From: Actinoplanes sp. M2I2 | Lineage (GTDB): Bacteria; Actinomycetota; Actinomycetes; Mycobacteriales; Micromonosporaceae | Direction of reading: 5' to 3' | DNA: 64,000 nucleotides | Assembly (NCBI RefSeq): GCF_023544445.1 | Contig: NZ_JALPVJ010000008.1 | Coordinates: 124,001 to 188,000, forward strand | Shown: piece by piece, positions 53,063 to 62,452 of the stretch | Position numbering within the stretch: the stretch's first letter is position 1 | Layout of the letters: each line of letters starts with the position of its first letter | Made by a program: the position numbers and the translations under genes | Notes under the pieces: generated by a model | What the model was told of the DNA's origin: nothing | The model's database searches: none | What the model saw: only the letters and a program-made list of their open reading frames with translations

Positions 53063-53108
53063 GCAGTTTTCAACGCTGAGCAGTCTTCAACGCTGAGCAG
53101 TCATCAAC
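53063..53108 (+). repeat. 17-bp tandem repeats starting at the anti-sigma stop codon
   Basis: Immediately after ...CAGCGTCGCTGA come GCAGTTTTCAACGCTGA, GCAGTCTTCAACGCTGA and the partial GCAGTCATCAAC. Each full unit ends in CGCTGA, the stop context of the gene. With a 17-bp period, the three TGA triplets (53060, 53077, 53094) fall in all three frames. Confidence 0.9.
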
Positions 53109-53371
53109 AAACTGGACAAATCCCGGACGATATCAACCTGCGTCCATACCCCGTCATCCGCCTGCTAACACAGCGGCAAACATCACCACGACACGGCTGC
53201 AGTCAGGTGTGACCAGGACCACGGTCGGCCGATACAGTACGCGAGTTATCAGCTACTGCTCCCTGGTCCCGCGGCCGCGGGGCCCAGTTGTCGTCTCCCC
53301 TTGGACGGGGATGCGCCCGGACGTTCTCGTCCAGTTTGCTCCGGGCGCGGTCGGTGTACAGGAGGACATTG
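53109..53371 (+). promoter_or_regulatory. hppA promoter and structured leader
   Basis: No gene in this stretch. Candidate promoter: TGACCA (53210-53215), 17 bp, TACAGT (53233-53238). The leader would be about 125 nt and contains GCGCCCGGA (53313-53321) pairing perfectly with TCCGGGCGC (53340-53348), enclosing a smaller GGACG/CGTCC hairpin, 11 nt before the AGGAGG ribosome binding site at 53360-53365. It may modulate translation; no known riboswitch class is recognised. Confidence 0.42.
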
Positions 53372-55705
53372 ATGTCCGGGACCTCATTAAGTGGTTCTAA
53401 CGTCACGTTTGTCATCGTCGCCCTGGTCTTCGCGCTCATCGCGCTGGGCTTCGCGGCGATGTTCGTCCAGTCGGTTCTCAAGGCCGGCCGGGGCACCAAG
53501 AAAATGCAGGAGATCGCCGGAGCCGTCCAAGAAGGCGCGTCGGCTTACCTGTTCCGCCAGTTCAAGACGCTTGCCATCTTTGTAGTGATCGCGGTCATCC
53601 TGCTCTTCCTCCTGCCGGTGCACGACACCGACAACGAGGTTTGGGTCAAGATCGGCCGCTCGCTGTTCTTCATCGTCGGTGCCGTGTTCAGCTCGTTCAT
53701 CGGTGGCGCGGGCATGGCGCTGGCCACCCGGGCCAACCTGCGGGTGGCCGCGGCGGCGAGCGAGAACGGCGGCCGGGAGACCGCGATGGGCATCGCCTTC
53801 CGCACCGGTGGTGTGGTCGGCTTCCTCACCGTCGGTCTCGGCCTGTTCGGTGGCGCGCTCGTCGTGCTGCTGTTCCGCAGCGACGCTCCCACCGTGCTCG
53901 AGGGCTTCGGCTTCGGCGCCGCGCTGCTCGCCATGTTCATGCGGGTCGGCGGCGGCATCTTCACCAAGGCCGCCGACGTCGGCGCCGACCTGGTCGGCAA
54001 GGTCGAGCAGGGCATCCCCGAGGACGACCCGCGTAACGCCGCGACGATCGCCGACAACGTGGGCGACAACGTCGGCGACTGCGCCGGCATGGCGGCCGAC
54101 CTCTTCGAGTCGTACGCGGTGACCCTGGTGGCCGCCCTGATCCTGGGTCAGGTCGCGTTCGGTCAGGACGGTCTGATCTTCCCGCTGATCGTCTCCACGG
54201 TCGGTGTCGTGATCGCCATCATCGGTGTGTTCATCACCCGGCTGCGGCCGAGCGACCGCAACGGTCTGACCGCCATCAACCGGGCGTTCTACATCTCCGC
54301 CGTCATCTCGGCGATCGTCGTCGCCGTGGTCAGCTTCATCTACTTGCCGTCCACGTTCGCCGGCTTCAACGACGAGAACATCGACGCGGGCGTCCTGGCC
54401 AGCGGCCGCGACCCGCGCTGGCTCGCCGTCGGCGCGGTCGTCATCGGCATCGTGCTGGCCGCCGCCATCCAGGCGCTGACCGGCTACTTCACCGAGACCA
54501 ACCGGCGCCCGGTGCAGGACATCGGCAAGTCGTCGCAGACCGGCGCGGCCACCGTCGTGCTGGCCGGCATCAGCGTCGGCCTGGAGTCCGCGGTCTACTC
54601 GGCGCTGCTGCTCGGCGCCGGTGTCTACGGCGCGTTCCTGCTGGGTGGATCGTCGCTCACCCTGTCGCTGTTCGCGGTGGCGCTCGCCGGCACCGGCCTG
54701 CTGACCACCGTCGGCGTCATCGTCGCCATGGACACCTTCGGCCCGATCTCGGACAACGCGCAGGGCATCGCCGAGATGTCCGGTGACGTCGACGAGAAGG
54801 GCGCGCAGATCCTCACCGAGCTCGACGCCGTCGGCAACACCACCAAGGCGATCACCAAGGGCATCGCGATCGCGACGGCCGTGCTCGCGGCGACCGCGCT
54901 GTTCGGCTCCTACACCAACAGCCTGGCCACCTCGCTGGCCGACGCCGGCATCGACGCCGGCCAGGTCGGCAACGAGATCCTCGGCCTGCTGAACATCGCG
55001 AACCCCCGCAACCTGGTCGGCCTGCTGATCGGCGCGGCCGTGGTGTTCCTCTTCTCCGGCCTGGCCATCAACGCCGTGTCCCGCTCGGCGGGCGCGGTCG
55101 TCATGGAGGTCCGCCGGCAGTTCCGCGAGTTCCCCGGCATCATGGACGGCACCCAGCGGCCCGAGTACGGCCGGGTGGTCGACATCTGCACCCGGGACGC
55201 GCAGCGCGAGCTGCTCACCCCCGGTCTGCTGGCCATCCTGGCGCCGATCGCGGTCGGCTTCGGCCTGGGCGCCGGCGCGCTGGCGTCCTACCTGGCCGGT
55301 GCGATCGGCACCGGCACGCTGATGGCGGTCTTCCTGTCCAACTCCGGTGGAGCCTGGGACAACGCCAAGAAGCTGGTCGAGGACGGCAACTTCGGCGGCA
55401 AGGGCTCCGACGCGCACGAGGCGACGATCATCGGCGACACCGTCGGCGACCCGTTCAAGGACACCGCGGGCCCGGCCATCAACCCGCTGATCAAGGTGAT
55501 GAACCTGGTGTCGCTGCTGATCGCCCCGGCCGTCGTGGCCTGGAGCATCGGCAACAACCAGAACGACGCGTTGCGGATCACCATCGCGGTCGCGGCCGCG
55601 CTGATCATCGCGGGCGCGGTCGTGTGGAGCAAGCGCAAGCCGATCTCCATGGGCGACGACGCTCCGTCGAGCTCGTCCACGCCGACCACCAAGGTCACCG
55701 CCTGA
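53372..55705 (+). CDS. hppA: Membrane-bound proton-translocating pyrophosphatase
   Basis: 777 residues from ATG 53372 behind AGGAGG; a longer frame upstream lacks support. About 16 membrane helices. Catalytic PPi/Mg motifs: DVGADLVGKVEQGIPEDDPR, NVGDNVGDCAGMAADLFES (near residue 230), and C-terminal GAWDNAKKLVEDG with TVGDPFKDTAGPAINPLIKV. The motif GNTTKAITKG (near 489) has Lys where K+-dependent enzymes have Ala, so it should be of the K+-independent, H+-pumping type. It couples PPi hydrolysis to proton export. Ends with a charged tail. Confidence 0.96.
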   Translation: MSGTSLSGSNVTFVIVALVFALIALGFAAMFVQSVLKAGRGTKKMQEIAGAVQEGASAYLFRQFKTLAIFVVIAVILLFLLPVHDTDNEVWVKIGRSLFFIVGAVFSSFIGGAGMALATRANLRVAAAASENGGRETAMGIAFRTGGVVGFLTVGLGLFGGALVVLLFRSDAPTVLEGFGFGAALLAMFMRVGGGIFTKAADVGADLVGKVEQGIPEDDPRNAATIADNVGDNVGDCAGMAADLFESYAVTLVAALILGQVAFGQDGLIFPLIVSTVGVVIAIIGVFITRLRPSDRNGLTAINRAFYISAVISAIVVAVVSFIYLPSTFAGFNDENIDAGVLASGRDPRWLAVGAVVIGIVLAAAIQALTGYFTETNRRPVQDIGKSSQTGAATVVLAGISVGLESAVYSALLLGAGVYGAFLLGGSSLTLSLFAVALAGTGLLTTVGVIVAMDTFGPISDNAQGIAEMSGDVDEKGAQILTELDAVGNTTKAITKGIAIATAVLAATALFGSYTNSLATSLADAGIDAGQVGNEILGLLNIANPRNLVGLLIGAAVVFLFSGLAINAVSRSAGAVVMEVRRQFREFPGIMDGTQRPEYGRVVDICTRDAQRELLTPGLLAILAPIAVGFGLGAGALASYLAGAIGTGTLMAVFLSNSGGAWDNAKKLVEDGNFGGKGSDAHEATIIGDTVGDPFKDTAGPAINPLIKVMNLVSLLIAPAVVAWSIGNNQNDALRITIAVAAALIIAGAVVWSKRKPISMGDDAPSSSSTPTTKVTA

Positions 55706-55722
55706 CAACCGCAGTGAACCCC

Positions 55723-55756
55723 GCGGGGGCACCCGGCAATTGCCGGGTGCCCCGCA
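55723..55756 (+). terminator. Terminator after hppA
   Basis: GGGGCACCCGGCAA (55726-55739) pairs perfectly with TTGCCGGGTGCCCC (55740-55753), a 14-bp stem with essentially no loop until CAATTG opens; outer GC pairs extend it with one bulge. 18 bp after the hppA stop. No U-run. Confidence 0.7.
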
Positions 55757-55798
55757 CCATAGATGAGGTTGTCGGACCTTGCCCGTACGCTGCATGCC

Positions 55799-56329
55799 AT
55801 GCGCCCGGCCCGCCCCCTCGCATTGCTGGTTCTGCTCGCTCTCGTGACGTCACTCACCGGTTGCTCCGGCGCGCCCAACGCCCGGGCGTGGGCCTCCTCG
55901 GTGTGCACCACTCTCGCGCCCTGGCGCACCGAGATCGGCTCGCTGACCAAACGCACCCAGCAGCAGATGGAGACGGCGACCACTCCCCGTCAGGCCAAGG
56001 AAAACCTGATGCGGCTGTTCGGCGGGGCCGAGGACGCGAGTGAGCGGGCCCGTGCGGGGGTCGTCAAGGCCGGCGTGCCCGACGTGGACGACGGCGCTCA
56101 GATCGCCGAGGGCTTCACCAATTCGCTGGCCGCCACGCGCGACGCCTACGCCCGGGCCAGGAGCGGCGTCGAGGGCCTCGCGACCGCCCCCGCCGAGACC
56201 TTCTACCAGCAGGTCGCCAAGGTCGTCGAGCAGCTGCAGACCGACTACCAGGCGAGCAGTCTCGACACCGGCAATCTCCATTCCGTCGAGCTCAAGTCGG
56301 CGTTCGACGAAGTGTCCGAGTGCCGGTGA
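55799..56329 (+). CDS. Putative lipoprotein, helical
   Basis: 176 residues from ATG 55799. Signal peptide MRPARPLALLVLLALVTSLT with lipobox LTGC; Cys22 would be lipidated. The mature part is mostly helical (ASERARAGVVKAGVPDVDDG, FYQQVAKVVEQLQTDYQASS) with one pair of cysteines (SSVCTTLAPW and near the C-terminus ECR). Function unknown. Ends 1 bp before the next gene's ATG. Confidence 0.82.
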   Translation: MRPARPLALLVLLALVTSLTGCSGAPNARAWASSVCTTLAPWRTEIGSLTKRTQQQMETATTPRQAKENLMRLFGGAEDASERARAGVVKAGVPDVDDGAQIAEGFTNSLAATRDAYARARSGVEGLATAPAETFYQQVAKVVEQLQTDYQASSLDTGNLHSVELKSAFDEVSECR

Positions 56330-56330
56330 G

Positions 56331-57335
56331 ATGACCGAGACGGGGTGGCCGCTGATCCCGCGCGAGGTCCTGCCCGCGCCGGTTCCGGCGGCCAAACGAG
56401 CCACCCACCCGCGTCCGGCGCAGCCGCCCGACGCCGGTCGCCAGCTTCCCTTCTTCGGCGCCGAGACCACCGAGCCGTCCCCCGCCGACCTCGCCGGCCT
56501 GCTGGCCGGCCCCGGCCGGCTCGGACGCATGGGCGGCACGGCCCGGGTCTCGGTCGTCGTCGACGGCGCGTGGCGCGTCCACGTCCTGGTCGCCGAGCTC
56601 GTCGTCCGCGGCCTGGTGGTGCATTGGCGCCCGGCCGACGAGCCGGAGGAAGCCCCGAGCGACCATCAGGAAGCCTCGAGCAGCGACCAGGAAGAAGCCT
56701 CGAGCAGCCCTCAGGACGAAGCCCCGGGCGACTACCAAGAAGAAGAGGTACCCGACGAGGAGCCCACGCCGATCGACCCGGACGAGACCTCGGGAGACGA
56801 CGACACGCCGCTTTCTCAGCGGCGTTCAGCCGCCGAGACGCCGCGCCCCCGGCCGCAGCCGCCGGAGCCCGGATCGGAGTCGGAGTCGGAGTCGGAGTCG
56901 GAGTCGGAGTCGGAGTCGGAATCGGCAACCGACTCGTCCGAATCGTCGGAGTTGAGGGCTCCCGACGCGGAGAAGCCCCCAGGGCCGCCCCGCTTCGAGG
57001 TCTCGACGGCGTACTCCCGGAGATTGAACGGTCTAGCTCAAGCCTGGCCACGGGCCGCCGCCCAGCTTTTTCTCAGCGGCCCCCGGCTGCGCCTCTGGGT
57101 GGCCGCGGCCGGCGAGCCGCTGCCCGGTGGTTACGCGCTCGGCCTGGATCCGGCCAAGGACCCGGCAGAGATCGACGCGGCGCTGGTGCGGGCCGGTCTC
57201 GCGGGCCGGCTGTCGAGCGACGGACGACAGTATTCGATCATGGGCAAGCGGCGGGTCGCGCGACTCGCTGAGCTGGTCGGCGAGCGGCCCGACGCGGCGC
57301 CCGCCGAGCTGTGGCCCGGCGGCGCGGCTGCATGA
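56331..57335 (+). CDS. Hypothetical protein with acidic Glu/Ser repeat linker, upstream of topA
   Basis: 334 residues. N-terminal about 100 residues (LGRMGGTARVSVVVDGAWRV) and C-terminal about 95 residues (FEVSTAYSRRLNGLAQAWPR, YSIMGKRRVARLAELVGERP) look conserved and resemble the family next to topA in mycobacteria (Rv3647c position). Between them (about 105-225) is a disordered, very acidic linker: EEAS-type repeats, then about nine SE dipeptides encoded by GAGTCG hexamers (56877-56927). No membrane helix. Function unknown. Confidence 0.75.
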   Translation: MTETGWPLIPREVLPAPVPAAKRATHPRPAQPPDAGRQLPFFGAETTEPSPADLAGLLAGPGRLGRMGGTARVSVVVDGAWRVHVLVAELVVRGLVVHWRPADEPEEAPSDHQEASSSDQEEASSSPQDEAPGDYQEEEVPDEEPTPIDPDETSGDDDTPLSQRRSAAETPRPRPQPPEPGSESESESESESESESESATDSSESSELRAPDAEKPPGPPRFEVSTAYSRRLNGLAQAWPRAAAQLFLSGPRLRLWVAAAGEPLPGGYALGLDPAKDPAEIDAALVRAGLAGRLSSDGRQYSIMGKRRVARLAELVGERPDAAPAELWPGGAAA

Positions 57336-57534
57336 TCTTCCTGGATTGTGTGCGACACGACAGCATGCTCCCGGTGTACGGTGTCGCCGTTGGAGGCATA
57401 CGGTGGCCGGACCGTTACCATCCGGCTCCGGGGTGGCCGGGGAATGTGTTCTCGTCCGGCGCGTTACGTTGAAAGTCTGTGTACCGCCGGTCCGATGGCG
57501 GAACGCCGAGTTGTGAGCGAAGTTTGGGAGTGCC

Positions 57535-60360
57535 GTGCCGAGTGACGCCAGGACGACCCGTTTGGTCATCGTCGAGTCCCCGTCGAAGGCCAAGACGATC
57601 GCCGGTTATCTGGGCCCTGACTATCTGGTCGAGGCCTCCATCGGCCATGTCCGTGACCTGCCCAAGAACGCCGACGAGGTGCCCGAGCAGTACAAGGGCG
57701 AGTCGTGGGCGCGGCTGGGTGTCGACGTCGACAACGGCTTCCACCCGCTCTATGTGATCTCGGCCGACCGCAAGCAGCAGATCGCCAAGCTCAAGAAGCT
57801 GGCCAAGGAAGTCGACGAGATCTTCCTCGCCACCGATGAGGACCGCGAGGGCGAGGCCATCGCCTGGCACCTGCTCGAGACGATCAAGCCCAAGGTCCCG
57901 GTCCACCGGATGGTCTTCCACGAGATCACCCGGCCCGCGATCCAGGCCGCCGTGGCCAACCCGCGTCAGATCGACAAGAACCTGGTCGACGCGCAGGAGG
58001 CCCGCCGCATCCTCGACCGTCTCTACGGCTACGAGGTCAGCCCGGTCCTGTGGAAAAAGGTCATGCCGAAGCTCTCGGCCGGCCGGGTCCAGTCCGTGGC
58101 CACCCGCATCGTGGTCGAGCGCGAGCGGCAGCGCATGGCCTTCCGCACCGCCGAGTACTGGGACATCAGCGCTCTGCTGGCCGTCCAGGGCCAGGTCGAG
58201 GGCCCGCGTCAGTTCGGCGCGACCCTGATCGCGCTCAACGGCGACCGCATCGCCACCGGCAAGGACTTCGAGGCGACCACCGGCCGTCTCAAGCCGGGCG
58301 CGGCCGTCGTGCAGCTCGACGAGGCCGGCGCCCGCGGTCTGGCCGCCCGGCTCGAAGGCCAGTCGTTCGCCGTCACCCGGGTCGAGGAGAAGCCGTACCG
58401 TCGCCGGCCGTACGCGCCCTTCATCACCTCGACGCTGCAGCAGGAGGCCGCGCGCAAGCTGCGCATGTCGTCGGCCCAGACGATGCGCACCGCGCAGCGC
58501 CTGTACGAGAACGGCCACATTACTTATATGCGTACCGACTCGGTGAACCTGTCGGAGACGGCCATCACGGCCGCCCGCCGGCAGATCGCCGAGCTGTACG
58601 GCGAGCGGTCCGTCCCGCCGGAGCCGCGCCGCTACACCGGCAAGGTCAAGAACGCTCAGGAGGCGCACGAGGCGATCCGGCCCGCCGGTGACTCGTTCCG
58701 GGCGCCCGGTGAGCTGGCCGGTGAGCTGTCCGGTGACGAGTTCCGCCTCTACGAGCTCATCTGGCGGCGTACGGTGGCCTCGCAGATGACCGACGCGGTC
58801 GGTAACTCGATCTCCGTGCGCATCCGGGCCATCTCCACCGCGCAGGAAGAGGTGGACTTCGGCGCCACCGGCAAGACCATCACGGATCCCGGTTTCCTCC
58901 GGGCTTACGTGGAGTCGTCCGACGACGAGAACGCCGACGCCGAGGATGCCGAGCGCCGCCTGCCCAACCTGGTCAAGGACCAGCCGCTGACCGCCGACGA
59001 GCTGAACGCGGCCGGCCACCACACCAGCCCGCCGGCCCGCTACACCGAGGCGTCGCTGGTCAAGGCCATGGAAGAGCTGGGCATCGGCCGCCCCTCGACG
59101 TACTCGTCGATCATGCAGACGATCCAGGACCGTGGCTACGTGGAGAAGCGCGGCCAGGCGCTGATCCCCACGTTCATCGCGTTCGCCGTGGTGAACCTGA
59201 TGGAGACGCACTATCCGCGCCTGGTCGACTACGGCTTCACCGCCGCGATGGAGAACGACCTCGACGGCATCGCCGGCGGCGACCACGCCTCGCTCGACTT
59301 CCTCACCGCGTTCTATTTCGGCAGCCAGAAGGCCGGCGAGGACGACGAGATCGCCAAGGCCGGCGGCCTGCGCAAGATGGTCACCGAGAACCTCACCGCG
59401 ATCGACGCCCGGCTGATCAACTCGATCCCCCTCTTCGACGACGACGAGGGCCGGCACATCGTCGTGCGGGTCGGCCGCTACGGGCCCTACCTGCAGCGTC
59501 AGGTTCCCGACGCGCCCGAGGAGCAGACGAACGACCCGAGCAACCGGGTCTCGATCCCCGAAGGGGTCGCGCCGGACGAGCTGACGCCGGAAAAGGTCGA
59601 GGAGCTCTTCCTCGGGGGCAGCGGCGAGCGCAGCCTCGGTGACGACCCGCGGACGGGCGAGGCGGTCGTGCTCAAGTCCGGGCGGTTCGGGCCGTACGTC
59701 GAGAGCGGCGAACGGCGGGGCTCGCTGTTCCGCTCGCAGACGCCCAACACGCTCACGCTCGAGCAGGCGATCCAGCTGCTCTCGCTGCCCCGGGTGATCG
59801 GCAACGACCCCGAGGGCAACGAGATCGTGGCCAAGAACGGCCGGTACGGCCCGTACGTGCAGCGCGGCACCGACTCGCGCTCGCTGGCCAACGAGGAGCA
59901 GCTCTTCACCGTCACGCTGGACGAGGCGCTGGCGCTGCTGGCCGCGCCCAAGACCCGCGGGCGGGGAGCGGCCAAGCCGCCGCTGCGCGAGATGGGTCCC
60001 GACCCGGTGACCGAGAAGCCGATGGTCATCAAGGACGGCCGGTTCGGGCCGTACGTGACCGACGGCGAATACAACGCCTCGCTGCGCGGCGATCAGACCC
60101 CGGAGAACCTGACGATCGAGCAGGCGTCCGAGATGCTGGCCGAGAAGCGGGCCAAGGGTCCGGCGCCCAAGAAGCGCGCGGCCAAGAAGGCTCCGGCCAA
60201 GTCGGCCGACACCCCGGCGAAGAAGGCCACGCCGGCCAAGAAGGCGGCGACCAAGAAGGCCACGCCGGCCAAGAAGGCCGCGGCGAAGAAGGCGGCCCCG
60301 GCCAAGAAGGCCGCGGCGAAGAAGGCGGCCCCGGCCAAGGCGACCGCCGGCGCCGAGTAG
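57535..60360 (+). CDS. topA: DNA topoisomerase I
   Basis: 941 residues with a GTG start. Toprim domain [20 protein letters not shown] and [15 protein letters not shown] (metal-binding acidic residues), active-site Tyr about 331 in [13 protein letters not shown]. Four C-terminal TopoI repeats of the form GRYGPYV/GRFGPYV replace zinc fingers, which are absent (no CxxC), as in other actinobacteria. The last 60 residues are a Lys/Ala/Pro tail of repeated AKKA units that would bind DNA. Relaxes negative supercoils. Converges with the oxidase gene 1 bp away. Confidence 0.97.
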   Translation: MPSDARTTRLVIVESPSKAKTIAGYLGPDYLVEASIGHVRDLPKNADEVPEQYKGESWARLGVDVDNGFHPLYVISADRKQQIAKLKKLAKEVDEIFLATDEDREGEAIAWHLLETIKPKVPVHRMVFHEITRPAIQAAVANPRQIDKNLVDAQEARRILDRLYGYEVSPVLWKKVMPKLSAGRVQSVATRIVVERERQRMAFRTAEYWDISALLAVQGQVEGPRQFGATLIALNGDRIATGKDFEATTGRLKPGAAVVQLDEAGARGLAARLEGQSFAVTRVEEKPYRRRPYAPFITSTLQQEAARKLRMSSAQTMRTAQRLYENGHITYMRTDSVNLSETAITAARRQIAELYGERSVPPEPRRYTGKVKNAQEAHEAIRPAGDSFRAPGELAGELSGDEFRLYELIWRRTVASQMTDAVGNSISVRIRAISTAQEEVDFGATGKTITDPGFLRAYVESSDDENADAEDAERRLPNLVKDQPLTADELNAAGHHTSPPARYTEASLVKAMEELGIGRPSTYSSIMQTIQDRGYVEKRGQALIPTFIAFAVVNLMETHYPRLVDYGFTAAMENDLDGIAGGDHASLDFLTAFYFGSQKAGEDDEIAKAGGLRKMVTENLTAIDARLINSIPLFDDDEGRHIVVRVGRYGPYLQRQVPDAPEEQTNDPSNRVSIPEGVAPDELTPEKVEELFLGGSGERSLGDDPRTGEAVVLKSGRFGPYVESGERRGSLFRSQTPNTLTLEQAIQLLSLPRVIGNDPEGNEIVAKNGRYGPYVQRGTDSRSLANEEQLFTVTLDEALALLAAPKTRGRGAAKPPLREMGPDPVTEKPMVIKDGRFGPYVTDGEYNASLRGDQTPENLTIEQASEMLAEKRAKGPAPKKRAAKKAPAKSADTPAKKATPAKKAATKKATPAKKAAAKKAAPAKKAAAKKAAPAKATAGAE

Positions 60361-60361
60361 C

Positions 60362-61663
60362 TCAGACGCCGAGAACCCGGTCCAGGTAGGCATTGGTGAA
60401 GACCCGGGCCGGGTCGAGGCGGTCGCGCACGGCCACGAAGTCGTCGAACTTCGGGTAGACCGGGCGCAGGTCGTCCGCCGTACGGTAGTGCAATTTACCC
60501 CAATGCGGCCGCCCGCCCAGGGGCCGGCAGACCGCCTCGAAGGCCCGAAAATAGGGCTCGTAGCGCGCCCCGGCGAACTGGTGCACGGCGACATACGCCG
60601 ACTCACGCCCGTACCCGTGGCTCAGCCAGACGTCGTCCGGGCCGGTGAACCGCACCTCGACCGGGAACTGCACCTTGAACGGCAGCCCGTCGATGATCTT
60701 CGGTAGCGCGCCGAGCGCCTCGGGCAGAGCCTCGCGCGGGATCTCGTACTCCATCTCGGTGAACCGGACCCGCCGCGGCGTGCAGAAGACCCGGTCCGAG
60801 CGCTCGGTGTACGTGCGCGCCGTGAGCGCCCGCGCGGCGACCGACTGGATGGTCGGCACGACGGCCGGCACGGCGCGGCCGAAACGGCAGACGCGCTCCC
60901 AGACGGTGTTGGAGAGGAAGTCGTCATCCAGCCAGCCGCGGAACGGTGACAGCGGACGGTCGTTGTCGGCGACCTTGTTGTTGCGCTTGAGCTGCGCCCG
61001 ATCGGTGTACGGGTACCAGTAGAACTCGACGTGCTCGTTGCCGGGGATCCACTCGTCGAGTCCGGCCAGGACGTCGGCCAGTGCCATCGGCCGTTCGTCG
61101 GCCAGCAGCGTGAACGCCGGAACACAGCGCAGCGTCACCTCGACCAGGATGCCGAGCGCGCCGAGCCCCAGCTGAACGGCCGGGAAGAGATCGTCGCCCT
61201 TGACCGCGGACAGCACCTCGCCACTGCCCGTGACGATGGTGACGCCCTCGACGCAGGCGGCCAGCGTGGTGTGCGTGATGCCGGTGCCGTGCGTGCCGGT
61301 GGAGACCGCGCCGGCGACCGTCTGCGCGTCGATGTCACCCAGGTTGGGCATCGCCAAGCCATACCGGGCGAGCGTCTCGTTGAGCTTCCACAGTGGCATC
61401 CCCGCCTGCACCGTGACCAGGGAACCGTCGACGGCCACCAGGTCGGTCATCCGGTCGAGCAGCAGGCGCTGGTCGTCGGCGACGGCGATCGCCGTGAACG
61501 AGTGGCCGCTGCCCAGGGCCTTGACGCGGCGTCCGGTTCCCGACGCCTCCTTGACGTGGGCCACGACCTCGTCGACAGTGCCAGGGGTCAGAACGTCGGC
61601 GGCCAGTGACTGCTGGTTGCCGCCCCAGTTGATCCAGCGACGAGCGTTCCGGGGGATCGTCAT
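60362..61663 (-). CDS. FAD-dependent D-arabinono-1,4-lactone/L-gulonolactone oxidase family
   Basis: 433 residues from ATG 61663 (AAGG 5 nt upstream). N-terminal FAD (VAO-type) domain with GSGHSFTAIA, where H54 is a candidate for covalent FAD attachment, and GDIDAQTVAGAVSTGTHGTG. C-terminal ALO domain with HWGKLHYR near the end. Oxidises aldono-lactones or related alditols; the exact substrate is unclear. Divergent from a TetR gene that may control it. Commonly found beside the D-threonine-aldolase-like gene in actinomycetes (recollection). Confidence 0.88.
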   Translation of the reverse strand: MTIPRNARRWINWGGNQQSLAADVLTPGTVDEVVAHVKEASGTGRRVKALGSGHSFTAIAVADDQRLLLDRMTDLVAVDGSLVTVQAGMPLWKLNETLARYGLAMPNLGDIDAQTVAGAVSTGTHGTGITHTTLAACVEGVTIVTGSGEVLSAVKGDDLFPAVQLGLGALGILVEVTLRCVPAFTLLADERPMALADVLAGLDEWIPGNEHVEFYWYPYTDRAQLKRNNKVADNDRPLSPFRGWLDDDFLSNTVWERVCRFGRAVPAVVPTIQSVAARALTARTYTERSDRVFCTPRRVRFTEMEYEIPREALPEALGALPKIIDGLPFKVQFPVEVRFTGPDDVWLSHGYGRESAYVAVHQFAGARYEPYFRAFEAVCRPLGGRPHWGKLHYRTADDLRPVYPKFDDFVAVRDRLDPARVFTNAYLDRVLGV

Positions 61664-61800
61664 CTGAGCCTTGTCCTCCGTACGAGCGGACAGTCGCACA
61701 AAACCGGTAATGCGCAGCATCCCGCGCGTCCCGTCGATGCGTCTCGCTCGTTGATCCGAGTAACGTTCCGATTATCACTGCTGAGAGGGAGTGGCGACGC

Positions 61801-62430
61801 GTGTCGACACCAACCGTCACCACCGGGCCGCTGCGGCGAGTCCCGGTGCAGGGCAGAAGCGTTGCCCGGGTCCAGCGCATGCTCGACGCCTGCGCCGAGC
61901 TCGTCGACGAGGTCGGCTATGAGGGGCTGACCACTACGCTTCTCGCCGAGCGAGCCGAGGTCGCCATCGGCTCGGTCTACCAGTTCTTCCCCGACAAGCG
62001 GGCGATCGTCCAGGCGCTCGCGATGCGCAACATGGACGCTTACCTGCAGGGGCTGTCCGACCGGTTCGGCCGGGAGACGTTCACCCACTGGTGGGACGGC
62101 GTCGACGCGGCGATCGACATCTTCATCCAGATGCACCGTACGGTGGCCGGCTTCCGCACGCTGCACTTCGGCGACGTGGTCGACGTGCACCTGCTCGACG
62201 TCGAACGCGACAACAACGCGGTCATCGCCGAGCGCCTGGCCGAGCTGCTGGTCGACCAGTTCCAACTGATCGACCGGGCCCAGCTGCGCTTCTCGCTGGA
62301 GATCTCGGTCGAGGCGGCGGACGCGCTGATCAAGCTGGCGTTCCGGCGCGACCAGCGCGGTGACGAGGCCGTGCTGACCGAGGCCAAGGCGCTGATCCGG
62401 GAATACCTGCACCGCCACGTGACTGCCTGA
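61801..62430 (+). CDS. TetR-family transcriptional regulator
   Basis: 209 residues with a GTG start. N-terminal helix-turn-helix (residues 20-65: LDACAELVDEVGYEGLTTTL, then VAIGSVYQFFPDKRAIVQAL). The C-terminal ligand domain is of the kind with no recognisable ligand signature. Divergent from the lactone oxidase, with 137 bp between the starts, the most likely target. Convergent with the aldolase-like gene, 22 bp apart. Confidence 0.92.
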   Translation: MSTPTVTTGPLRRVPVQGRSVARVQRMLDACAELVDEVGYEGLTTTLLAERAEVAIGSVYQFFPDKRAIVQALAMRNMDAYLQGLSDRFGRETFTHWWDGVDAAIDIFIQMHRTVAGFRTLHFGDVVDVHLLDVERDNNAVIAERLAELLVDQFQLIDRAQLRFSLEISVEAADALIKLAFRRDQRGDEAVLTEAKALIREYLHRHVTA

Positions 62431-62452
62431 CCCCTTCGGACAGTCGGAGCGG

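Noticed and set aside
53288..53371. Longer N-terminus for the pyrophosphatase
   Set aside because: ATG 53372 has an ideal AGGAGG site and the upstream codons encode an Arg/Ser-rich stretch unlike the family.
60180..60360. Lys/Ala repeats at the end of topA considered as a separate histone-like gene or frame error
   Set aside because: They are in frame with topA, and Lys-rich tails are normal for actinobacterial topoisomerase I.
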